Assembly (NCBI GenBank): GCA_013368315.1
Contig: JAACJM010000067.1
Location: 248,001-312,000, forward strand
DNA length: 64,000 nucleotides
Direction: 5' to 3'
DNA from: Tetrapyrgos nigripes
Lineage: Eukaryota; Basidiomycota; Agaricomycetes; Agaricales; Campanellaceae
Part shown: in pieces, positions 21,745 through 31,300 of the stretch
How the letters are laid out: the number at the start of each line of letters is the position of its first letter
Position numbering within the stretch: the first letter of the stretch is position 1
Made by a program: the position numbers and the translations under genes
Notes under the pieces: model-generated
Told to the model about the DNA's origin: nothing
The model's database searches: none
The model's input: the letters and a program-made list of their open reading frames with translations, nothing else

Positions 21745-22749
21745 ATGTATACTGAAGCTTTATGTAAAATTTCTGTGGCTTTCACAGTATTTCTGGTTCC
21801 TATAGTAAGTGATTGCAAGCCAATTTTTGAGCTAGCTGACGACTTCAACTTCATTTGCCACACCGTCGCCGCTGCGCCACAGTTGACCTTCGCATCCCTT
21901 CAAAGTGGCCTATCTTCACGCTTCCCACATGCCTTTGTCTGGGTCCACCTCCACCTTCTCCAGTGTGACATTGCTAATCAATCCCAACCCTCTTCTATCG
22001 CTGAGGATCAAGCCAACAAACCCTGGCGGCCCATACCTGCCGGTCTGATCACACCAAAGAACTTGAACGCACGCACATTTTATTGGACCTTGCTTCCAAT
22101 TTCATGGACAATATCCTGGGTTTACAATATCACACACGTTGGATTGTTGTTCTCTGTGGCGAATTGTCTGTACAACGACCTTTGGTAAGATAAAATTTGG
22201 TGGTCGAAGAACGTGCTGAGTGCGGTAGGATTTGCGTGCTTTGGTTGGGGAGCTACGACGATTAGTTCTGGACTCGGAGTCAATGGTACGTCTTTGTCTC
22301 TGTCTAGTTCTCCGAGTCGTTTCTCTTTTTTGACTCTGCCACTTCAAGCCTCCGATACACCGATTCATGTTCACGTCTTGAATGCCCTCATCATCCTCAC
22401 AACAATCCATGCACAGGATTTCTATGACAAAATCGGTGATAAGCTATGTGGACGGCAGATCATACCAACGCAATGGCCGGAGACTTGGGCAAGGGTCTCC
22501 ATCTTTTTCTCGGTCGAAATTTGGACATTCGTTATTGCAACCTACGCGGTGACGTGGATCGTCATTCATGGTCCAAGTTAGGACTGTGGCTGGGTGGAAG
22601 ATTTTGGATGTTACGGGACTACGTAGACGATCGCAGAAGTTATCTGCTATATAATGTGCGTTCGCCGTTTTCTAGAAAATGCGTTTAGCCTCGTTTATAT
22701 ATGGCTTACGATGGCTAGAATAATTCCAATCGTGTTTTCTGAGGGCTAA
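21745..22749 (+). pseudogene. UbiA-type membrane terpene cyclase relic 2 (in-frame stop and frameshift)
   Basis: This copy keeps the first Asp-rich region (CDIANQSQPSSIAEDQANKP followed by WRPIPAGLITP) and the second one (TTIHAQDFYDKIGDKL), the two magnesium-diphosphate sites of the UbiA fold, separated by hydrophobic helices. The reading frame is broken: where relatives read YNDLGGDKIWWSKN the sequence here is YNDLW, stop (TAA at 22186-22188), DKIWWSKN. A one-base shift near 22577 then breaks the link to the block GLWLGGRFWMLRD, which relic 1 still reads in frame. The first exon is also shortened compared with relic 1, and the last acceptor AG seen in relic 1 is not preserved. A 25-base intron at the stop is too short to be credible. 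Confidence 0.78.
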
Positions 22750-23625
22750 AGTTGTTTCCAACCTTTCCTGGACGGGTAAAGGCCTTGGATAGGCCGAACA
22801 GTGCTGTCGGTATACATGAATCATAACGTATCGTTCAATAAGCTGTCATTCGGACGGTTTTGCACCTTGATTGAGGAAGAGGGCTGTCGAGATTAGGCAG
22901 AGAAGACAGAAGAGACAGAAATTATCAGAAAGACCGAGTTAGGAGAGGTAGTCAATGGACGACGTTGAAGGACTGAATCATAATGAGGAGCGTTAAGTTG
23001 GTTGTGCACTTCACGTCGCATCAGAAGACTAATTCTTCCAGCGAAGCAAACTCTACTTTTAGGAGCCCAATGGTCGCTGGTGATGCATGTCCAAGAATAG
23101 ATAGAACCAGAAGCTTTTAGAATCTGAGACGTCTTGCTGTATCTCCAAAAAGTGCACAAATAGGAGTCTGAAGTCACCAGGAGGGCGGGTCAAATTGTCG
23201 CGAGGGAACATGACGGTGTGGGTCGACTATCTTTGTTTTCTGTCCGAGTTGTCCTACGCATGGCTACAAGCTATAAATAGCATTTACTTTTATAGGCATC
23301 AAGCTAAGCCACACGGCCAACGCACGGCACTATGATCCAGTTAGCTGGTAGCCTTGTTCTCATTTGACACTGATGAGCGCTGAACACTGGCCTTTGACCT
23401 CCTTTGACTAGCCTGACAGCATCTTTTTGACGGCAACAGAACAAAGGCCATATGGTATTTTTAGGCTGTCAAACGTTAGCTCAACTCCGGGCAGGGCCGG
23501 CTGATTGTCACCCTTGATTGTTGCTTTTTTCCTGCTTTTTCCCGTTGGTATATAACGACCTTGTGTCCTTGTTCAGGACCTTTCTTTGACACTTGTCCAC
23601 CTTCCTTTCCTCATACGACATCATC
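22750..23625. other. Spacer without recognised gene
   Basis: No coding signal beyond short chance frames. The final 100 bases are pyrimidine-rich and precede the membrane-protein gene. Confidence 0.45.
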
Positions 23626-24430
23626 ATGATCTGCAGGTCCATCTTCTTACCGTGTCGCGCAAGACGTTTCACTCTCCTTCTACTCTCCCTTCTCTTCATA
23701 TCTTCGGCAGCAGCGCTGCCTTTATCCGACGTTGACCGACGCGATTTCGGGACATCCAGGAGATGTGGGGATGAGGCCTGTTCTAGTTTGTCTGTGCTGG
23801 TCAGTGAAATAGAGGACTCGAGTACGTTGCTTGTCTTTGTCTTTGCATTACCCATCTTGACCGGGCTATCCAGTGCGAAGCATAATAGCCACACTTTGCG
23901 ACTTGGTATCGATACCGTCCAACGCCAACAATGGTATATCAGACGATGCTGCCACTCTCGACGCAAGCTTCTCGCAGCAGTCGCGTCTACCATCCATCCA
24001 CTTCTCACTGCCTTTCCATCGCAGAGCTGCGGTTGACGGCAGCTCAGACAGCACCCATCACTCCCCATCCTACGTCAAGATTCTACTCATCATCGGGAGT
24101 GTCGCCCTCGGCGTTGCACTCGTCCTCATCCTTCTCTGGTTCATCACCTTCCTCATGCGACGAAACAACTCTAGAACTGGGAAACGCAAAATAAAAAGCA
24201 AAGTCCCCAACGAACTCGTCTTTGAACCCGAGATGAACTCGTATAAGAATATAGAGATTCGCAGCCCGACGGTGTCGACGCCCACCCAGAGGAATATGAC
24301 TTTACCACCTGCGCACGATCCGTTTTCGGATCATCATGCTGTTGCGAGTGTTGGGCATTATGATGAAGAGGATGAGATGGACAAGGACGTTTATTTACAT
24401 CCACCTCGTACACCGCGGTCGAGGGTGTAA
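23626..24430 (+). CDS. Predicted single-pass (type I) membrane protein, function unknown
   Basis: Two exons (23626-23821 and 23874-24430) joined across a 52-base intron (GTACGT...CCAG) give 250 residues. The start was set at the ATG of MICRSIFLPC; the open frame upstream begins only with TTG. A signal peptide is clear (FTLLLLSLLFISSAAA), followed by a Ser-rich lumenal part and one strong transmembrane helix (ILLIIGSVALGVALVLILLW) followed by a basic stop-transfer RRNNSRTGKRK. The cytosolic tail is acidic with Ser/Thr-Pro sites (VSTPTQ, RTPRSRV) that could be phosphorylated. This plan resembles fungal surface sensors, but no known domain is seen, so I give no function. Confidence 0.7.
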
Positions 24431-24593
24431 TGCGTACTTTTCTTGATGGTCGTTGTATTTTTCTTACAGCCCGCTGAGGCTACTAATCCAGATGATCTGG
24501 TCGAACCAGGTTGCTTTTCTCTTTCATTCCACAGTCCGCTAGATCCTACCTGAAGCTTTCTTTCTTCCTCATGCCTGCAACGCAGAGCGAGCG

Positions 24594-24872
24594 GCCTTGT
24601 GCCCTCTTGGCTACTCTTGGGCCCTTGGCAAGGAGACCAAGGTTACCCAGGAAAGTTCGGGAATGAGGCTCGGCATCCGAACCTCAGCCACAGGGTCACT
24701 TTGTCCCGACCTCGGAGTCGTACAACATTATACTCTACTTCATTGCGACCTTGAAGGACCTTGGGCCCTCTTGGGTCCTTGGCAAGGAAACCAGAGAAAA
24801 TTCGGAAATGACCGAGCACAAGGTCACTCTGTCCGAACCTCGGAGTCCTACCAACATTGTACTCTGCTTCAT
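24594..24872 (+). repeat. Imperfect tandem repeat, two units
   Basis: Unit 1 (24594-24747) and unit 2 (24759-24872) share CCTTG.GCCCTCTTGG, CCTTGGCAAGGA.ACCA, GGTCACT.TGTCC and CCTCGGAGTC, followed by ACATT.TACTCT. They differ by substitutions and a deletion of about 30 bases in unit 2. Meaning unknown. Confidence 0.8.
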
Positions 24873-26110
24873 CATACATCATTCATAAATCTGATTCCTC
24901 ATGCCTCTCCTCTCAACCATCTCTTCCAGTTCACAATGTACAATGATTTGCTGTGCAGAACGCAGTCATTTTGCCCGAACGTCACAACGTGTACTGTATA
25001 TTTACGGCGTCAGTCGCACCTATCTCTTTCAAAACCGATCTCCATTGCAATACCTTCCCAAGAACGTACCAATTAGTTGCCCGACGTTAACGTTCCTATC
25101 AGTCAGTCGAACTCTACGTACTGGCCACGGCAGCTGCAGACTGTCACTATGGGCGCTACATCTAGTCTCTGTCTGATTGAGGAGAAAACGGTAGATGCGT
25201 ACGGGAGACGGGAGACGTTGAGGTAGACAGGCACAGGATGAGGCCTGAGGCTCTGCTTCAATTTTCTAGCGGCAGGCAGCAGCTTCGTGGTTTTGACCCG
25301 CATTGTCTTTTCACGGAGAACAGCCAAAGAACAGCTGAGATACTTACCTTGTCTTCTCAAATTTCTCAATGTCTTCTTTTTACATGACACCTGATGTCAC
25401 TTCCGGTGTACTTACTAGAGATCAACGTATGTAGAATACGTAGTTGTAATCATAATGCGCAAATAATGCGTAATGATGCAAGAAATGTTGTAGTTCAGGC
25501 CTTCAGGTCGTCAATGAGATATGTATTTATGTATCCTCAGAGGAAGAGAACTACATCTTGAATCCACAAAGTCTGCGCATTGCCTTATCTCCGTACTAAG
25601 TAGTACTGCATCTCTTTCGGCGATGTATCATTATCCCCAGCGATTCCCGCGTTAGCGCTATAGTGCATAACAGCTTTGTCCGCCCGCGTCTTTCAACATC
25701 ACGACCATCATCACCAAACCGGTCAACCTTGTTGCTTGTCTCTTCACTTCCAACTAGCTTCAGTCAGAGCTGACACTCAGTCCATTTCATCAATCAAAGC
25801 TTTGGTACAATATCAATCACAACTTGAAGGAATGGCCTCATCCAATGTCGTATCTCTGATAACGCCAGAAACAGCAATAAAGTTTGTCCCTTCTCTTCTT
25901 TGGTAGCTGCAAGTCAAGTTGATCTCACTTTCAGCTTTGTCTTTTGCTTTGTTTTTCTCTCGTATCTGGAAATCCTCTCTGATCCCTCATCCTGATTCAT
26001 AAAAATTGTCGCAAACCTGCTCCTACTGAATCCTCTTGCTGAATGATCCCTGGACATCTCTGTAACTCGTGACGGCTTGGTTAACTTGCCTCTTCGACCG
26101 CGTTCGGTGT
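24873..26110. other. Spacer without recognised gene
   Basis: Short frames only. The last part is the promoter side of the NR2C2AP-like gene. An in-frame upstream ATG is not clear; the frame of that gene is open back to 26069. Confidence 0.4.
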
Positions 26111-26697
26111 ATGGGACGACATTTCGCAAACAGAGTATCTTCGACTCTTGACAAATCCGTTGGGAAGAAGTATCTGGTGGATGGGAGTCCAGAGACTTGT
26201 TGGACGTCCCAGCAGGTGTGTACTCTTTTCTTGCCTAGCCTTTCTGTTCTTCTAGCCCATGTCCTTTCTTTCCCTCTGACGACACATTTGCTCACCTTCC
26301 TTATCCTTACACTCTACAGGGCCTCCCTCAATGGATATCTCTCACCTTTACCTCCACGACCCCAATAACCCCCACCCGCATCTCATTCACATTCCAAGGA
26401 GGTTTCGTCGGGAAGAAATGTGCAGTACATTACAAGCCTTATCGGGATCTTTCTCAAGCGCAAGATAATACTAGTCTAAATGAGAAGGACAAGGACCCAT
26501 GGACCCTTCTGACGTACATCTACCCCGAAGACGTGAACCGGAGACAGACGTTTGATTTAAAACCCTCATTGGAAGCGTCAGCGTCAGCGCTAGCGTCGGT
26601 CAAGACAAATCAGATGAAGCTGACCTTTGAAGAGTCAACGGACTTTTTCGGGAGGATTACGGTGTATGATTTGGGAGTGGAGGGATTTGTTGGATAG
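26111..26697 (+). CDS. NR2C2AP-like protein (F5/8 type C / galactose-binding-like fold)
   Basis: Two exons (26111-26215, 26320-26697) encode 160 residues. The protein follows human nuclear receptor 2C2-associated protein closely in plan: RVSSTLDK, then GKKYLVDGSPETCW, GLPQWISLTF, ISFTFQGGFVGKKC, IYPEDVNRRQTF, and near the end LTFEESTDFFGRITVYDLGV. Family members are short beta-sandwich proteins; the animal one binds the orphan receptor TR4, which fungi lack, so the fungal role is unknown. The start codon was placed at MGRHFANRVSS. The intron is 104 bases, longer than most here. Confidence in family is high. Confidence 0.87.
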
Positions 26698-27055
26698 AGA
26701 TGACGCATGCTCAGATATACGGTCTGCCAGCTTGAGACGCCGTTGTGGCCAGGTTGGGAGATGACGGATACAAAAAGGATTATAAGCAAGTGTAGATCGT
26801 GCCCTTATAATGAGCTGAGCGACAGGCGCCATTTAGTTTGCAAGCTGGAAGTTGGACAAGTCTGTTAGTTAGTGTCAAGCTGTATCCGTAGTACCAGTGT
26901 AGAGCATCCAAATGTACGATAATGTCGCTTGTACAATGCGAGTTACTGATTTGGCAGAATTAGAAATTGTCATGTTATGGTACAAAGACGTTACAGATAA
27001 TACATGCGAGTTAAGTATATACAAAAAGGGCACGAATAACGTTCATCTGGGCCAT
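26698..27055. other. Spacer between convergent genes
   Basis: Contains the presumed 3' ends of the NR2C2AP-like gene and of the catalase gene. Nothing else is recognised. Confidence 0.5.
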
Positions 27056-29379
27056 CTAATACGCAACCTGAGCATTGAGTCCATCGAGCTCACGATCCCA
27101 GTTTCTGTGCTGAGAGATCTCGTAGAAGAACTTCTCCAAGAAACTACTACCTTCCTTCGCAATCTTGACAGCCTCCATGAAGCCTTCAGGCCTCTTACCA
27201 ATGGTCACCACACCATACGACGAAGAGACACTGCCGTCTGAAGAGAATTCGACGCCAGGAAGACCGAAAGCCGTCTGGAGAAGGCCGACAGCTTCACCCG
27301 TTCCTCCAATGGCTTTGAGATGACCAAACGCCTCACGCAGCCAGTGGAGTGCACGCCCAGCCTTCGACAGCGTTTGGATGGACTCTGCACCGCCTGGAAC
27401 GAAAATAGCGTCAACCATGGTAGACCTGTAGCCCTCAAGATGGTGGTGGGGGAAGACTCCGCTTCCAGGCTTCTTGTCGCTGCTGGCAGGAAAGATCTCG
27501 GATCTGCGAGGGGCGATAATGACGGGGAGAGCACTGGCAGCGAGGACAGCAGCCCTGACACCGTTGAAAGCCAGAGAGTCGTAACCATCTGCGATCATGA
27601 TAGCAACTCGGCGGCTCTTGATCGTGGGCTCGAAGGGCGGGAATTCCAACTGACTGATCCTCGTAGCCTTCTTCCCGTGGTTGGGTCTAGACGCCTTCTC
27701 GATAGCTGGACCACCGACCATCTGCGAGACCGTGCGAGCGAGATCGAGGTCGATATCGGCGAGACGCACCGACATGCGTTCATAAACCACGGGGTCTTCG
27801 CAGTGGTCAAGTTCGAAAGCAAAAGCGTTTACCAGGTGAGTCTTCTCCTGAGGTGACAAACTGTTCAGGAAAAGTTGAGCCTGATTAAAGTGCTCCTTGA
27901 ACTTGGGACTCTTCGCTCTCGCTTTGATACCAGCAATCTTCTGAGGGTAGTCAATGTATGCACCTTCCTCAGCCGTGGCAGGGGGGTTGGTACCGGCACG
28001 GTTTGGCCAGTAGTTAAGGACGCCCTTGGAAATCCTGTGTCGGCCCTGGCCATCACGGTTGAAGTTCATGACGGGACAGACAGGACGGTTGATGGGTAAC
28101 TCCTGCCAGTTGACTCCAAGACGGGAGAGCTGGGTGTCGAAGTAGCTGAAGTTACGTCCTTGCAGTAGAGGGTCGTCCGAGGGTCCGATTCCGGGTACCA
28201 TGTGTGCTGTACAGAAGGCGGCCTGCTCCGTCTGGGGGAAGAACTCGTCGACGTTCTTGTTAAGAACCATCTCTCCGATGTAGCGGACAGGTATGAGCTC
28301 TTCTGGCCAAACCTTGGTCGCGTCGAGGATGTCAAACTCGAAGTCGTGCTCCTTTGACTCAGGAATGACCTGGATGCCAAACTTCCACTTGGGATAGGCG
28401 CCGTTGTCGATGGCCTCGTAGAGATCCTTGCGATGGAAATCTGGATCCTGACCAGCCAACTTCAGAGCCTCGTCCCAAACGAAGGAGTGGACGCCAAGCT
28501 CCGGCGTCCAGTGGAATTTGACGAAGAATCGTTCGCCTTTCTTGTTGAGCAAGGTGTAGGTGTTCACACCGAAACCTTGCATCATGCGATACGAACGAGG
28601 GATGGCGCGGTCAGACATGGCCCACATGAACATATGGGTAGCCTCGGTGTGTAGGTTAACAAAATCCCAGAAGTTATTGTGAGCAGTCTGCGCCTGCGGA
28701 ACTTCATTGTGGGGCTCGGGCTTGACAGCGTGAATAATGTCGGGGAATTTAATGGAATCTTGGATGAAGAAGACGGGCTGCAAAAACGAAATGGTCAATA
28801 TCGAAGTTTGATGAAATGCGAGTGTGACTCACGATGTTGTTCCCCACAAGATCCCAGTTACCCTCTGGCGTGTAGAACTTGGTGGCAAATCCTCTCACAT
28901 CCCGAACTGTGTCGGCACTACCGCGAGATCCTTGAACGGTAGAAAAACGGACGAAGACCGGTGTTTCGCGAGATGTATCCGTCAAAACGGGGGCAAAGGT
29001 AACGTCTTCGGCGCTCTCATATACGCGGAAGGTACCAAAGGCACCTGTTCCTCTGGCGTGGACAACGCGTTCTGGGATACGCTCATGGTCAAAATGCATA
29101 ATCTACGAAAATTAGCAGGAATGAGAGAAAAGAACTATCGAGTTCAGTAACATTACTCGCCTTTTCACGGGCAAAGGAGTCCTCGAGAAGCTGGGAGCCG
29201 GTACCATGGTCACTCACGATCTTCAGTGTATCATCTTGGTTGCCCTGGAGTACACCGAAGTCCGTCGTTAAACGAGTGTCGGGACTCGGCCTATGGCTGT
29301 CCTTCTCGAGATCAGCGAGCTTGTGGTTCGTGTGGCCGCTCATGATGTCTCCTGCCTTCTGGAGGATACTAGTCGACAT
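27056..29379 (-). CDS. Large-subunit catalase (clade 2, with C-terminal flavodoxin/DJ-1-like domain)
   Basis: Heme catalase that splits hydrogen peroxide into water and oxygen. Exons 29379-29161, 29102-28833 and 28777-27056 give 736 residues, the usual size of large-subunit fungal and bacterial catalases. Visible sites: the catalytic His in RVVHARG (about residue 88), the distal Asn in LVGNNI followed by PVFFIQD (about 161-162), and the proximal heme Tyr in [13 protein letters not shown] (about 385). The last 150-170 residues (from [20 protein letters not shown]) form the class I glutamine-amidotransferase-like domain typical of this clade. There is no signal peptide at the N-terminus. The first intron appears to be GC-AG: only AAG/GCGAGT joined to ATT ATG keeps the conserved [15 protein letters not shown] reading. 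Confidence 0.97.
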
Positions 29380-30345
29380 TTATGAAGAGGCTGATAGTGT
29401 GGTGGTGTCAGGAATTGAGAGGTTTCTTTGAGAGTTAAGTATCAGCGGAGAAGCATTATAAAGGGACGCGTCCTTACTGGTCGATTATTTCCTAGCCTCT
29501 ATTGTCATACGCATTCGTTGACGTCACGACGTATTAAGAATCACCCAAGGAAAATGTTGTGCGTAGACATATCATCATATGAAGCCACTGAAGTCATTGT
29601 GAGTGCAGAGTGAAGCGAGTGATCGGATTCGGAAGAGAAAATTTTGAGGCAAGAGCCCATAACTTGACTACATATTGATGGCGGAGAACCTTCTATCAGT
29701 GAGGAATCCAACAATTAAGCTCAACAGTTCTAAGTCGGTCGCTACCTGTAAGAAAAGTAAGCAATGCATGATGTAATGGACCGAGTCAATCACATACGCA
29801 GATGTTGCCTTCCGTCCATATACTTGACGCAACGCCTTCCGTCACCCAAGTAGTAAGCACTCGAATCGTTTTGTCAAATCGAAATCCTGATTGGCTGCTT
29901 TGCCAAGGTAGACTGCGTCAGAACAAGGCCGGGATCGGGAACTCTGCATTCGCGAGGAACGTTTGGTTTCACAGCCAAAATCTATTACGGCGTGATAAAA
30001 CAGATGCGGGCTATATGTACTGTCGAGGAAATCGAAGAACGGTCTGTGATAGACTACGAACTTGAAGTTTGACCTCAAGGCTGGCTGTGGGCTGGCTCGG
30101 CTGTCAACAATGTTAACTCGCCCATCATAAGGGATACAATGGAAAACCTACCCAAGACCTACCCCAAGTTACACCTTAATAGTCGGCAGACATCGTGAAT
30201 ACATATCGAGGGGCTTCAGAACAATCTTCTAAGAACCAGGCAGGGCCAAAGGCAATCGCTAATAAGTACTACTCCTAGCGTCAAAGGCAGCTTCACTGAG
30301 AGAAATACAACATCCTCACAGTTCACCCCTGCTTAGAAGGAGCGT
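29380..30345. other. Catalase promoter region and spacer
   Basis: Divergent side of the catalase gene. A TATAAAGGG-like string (TATAAAGGGACG at 29457-29468) lies about 80 bases upstream of the catalase ATG but reads on the plus strand. No gene is recognised. Confidence 0.35.
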
Positions 30346-30659
30346 CATCAGGAAATGGCCCGATTTCATTGAGGGGTTACCGTGGGTTTTTTGGTTGCCG
30401 ACAGGACTCCTCGACTTTTGGCACCTCTGTATCTTTCGTTCCTTGGCACTTTTAGGGTAGATTTGTACGTTAGGATAATGAAATACAAAGATATTGTTGA
30501 ACTAGAGCGAATACATACAAAATTTTGTCGAAAGGACTTCTATAATGTTCCTCAAAATATTAGGTTGTGGGAATGTTGTAGGGCTGTGAAGTTTCGGGGT
30601 TGTATCGGTTGTACAACCGCCTACAACCATGCGCAACCTTTTTGGACAGTTTCCTGATG
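30346..30659 (+). mobile_element. 314-bp MITE, copy 1
   Basis: Bounded by perfect 10-bp inverted repeats CATCAGGAAA / TTTCCTGATG, with two bases GT repeated on both sides. Internal sequence is AT-rich and non-coding in character; the 91-codon open frame inside is probably chance. The second copy at 31798-32111 is inverted, has the same length, and appears identical by eye. Confidence 0.85.
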
Positions 30660-31300
30660 GTAGAGATGTACCGAGAAATCAGAGAATACGTCGCGTAGAC
30701 CTGGAATTGCTGCGTGTCTGAGTGTTTGAGTGTCTAGTCGAAGGATGAGTCTTGAGACAGGCTGCACGGCTTGTTGTGCTGTGCGGTGACAAGCCAAATC
30801 TAAGCGAGGAAGATAGTGCCAAGAGGAAGGAAACCATCCACTCGAACAGAGATGGGACACGTAATGACTAGATAGTGTGATTATTCCTGCTTCGAATTTT
30901 GAAAACGAAAATACACGTACCATGCGACAGATCAAGTTCAAACACCTTTGCATCCCTTCGGTGTGCTCAATCAGACCATTAGCCTGTCCCCTTTGCTCCT
31001 GGTAATCGAGGCTGGGATCGTTTAGTCGTGCTTTCTAACACTACATAACATGCGCGTCGCGTCGTCTCAGTACCACAGACATTGACCTTCGCCAGTAGAG
31101 ATTTCGAAGAGATTTCGATCAAATTTCGATAGCAGACGGGCAAGCTGAAAGGCTCAGAAGTTCATAGTATGTGAAAATAGGTATCGTAAGGTAGATTATG
31201 ATATCGAGTAGGAGGTTGAATGAAGTCTGGATGAAGTCCGTTCATGCATGCATGTCAATAACCGCCAACTAACATAAGCCCAACTACTACCACAGCCTTC
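30660..31300. other. Spacer downstream of the GH76 gene
   Basis: No gene recognised; contains the presumed 3' end of the GH76 transcript. Confidence 0.45.

Noticed and set aside
904..29379. A peroxide gene cluster of glyoxal oxidase and catalase
   Set aside because: The genes are 24 kb apart with unrelated genes and a retrotransposon between them.
30382..30657. 91-codon frame, present identically at 31800-32075 on the other strand
   Set aside because: It lies wholly inside the two copies of the MITE, so identity reflects the element and not a conserved protein.
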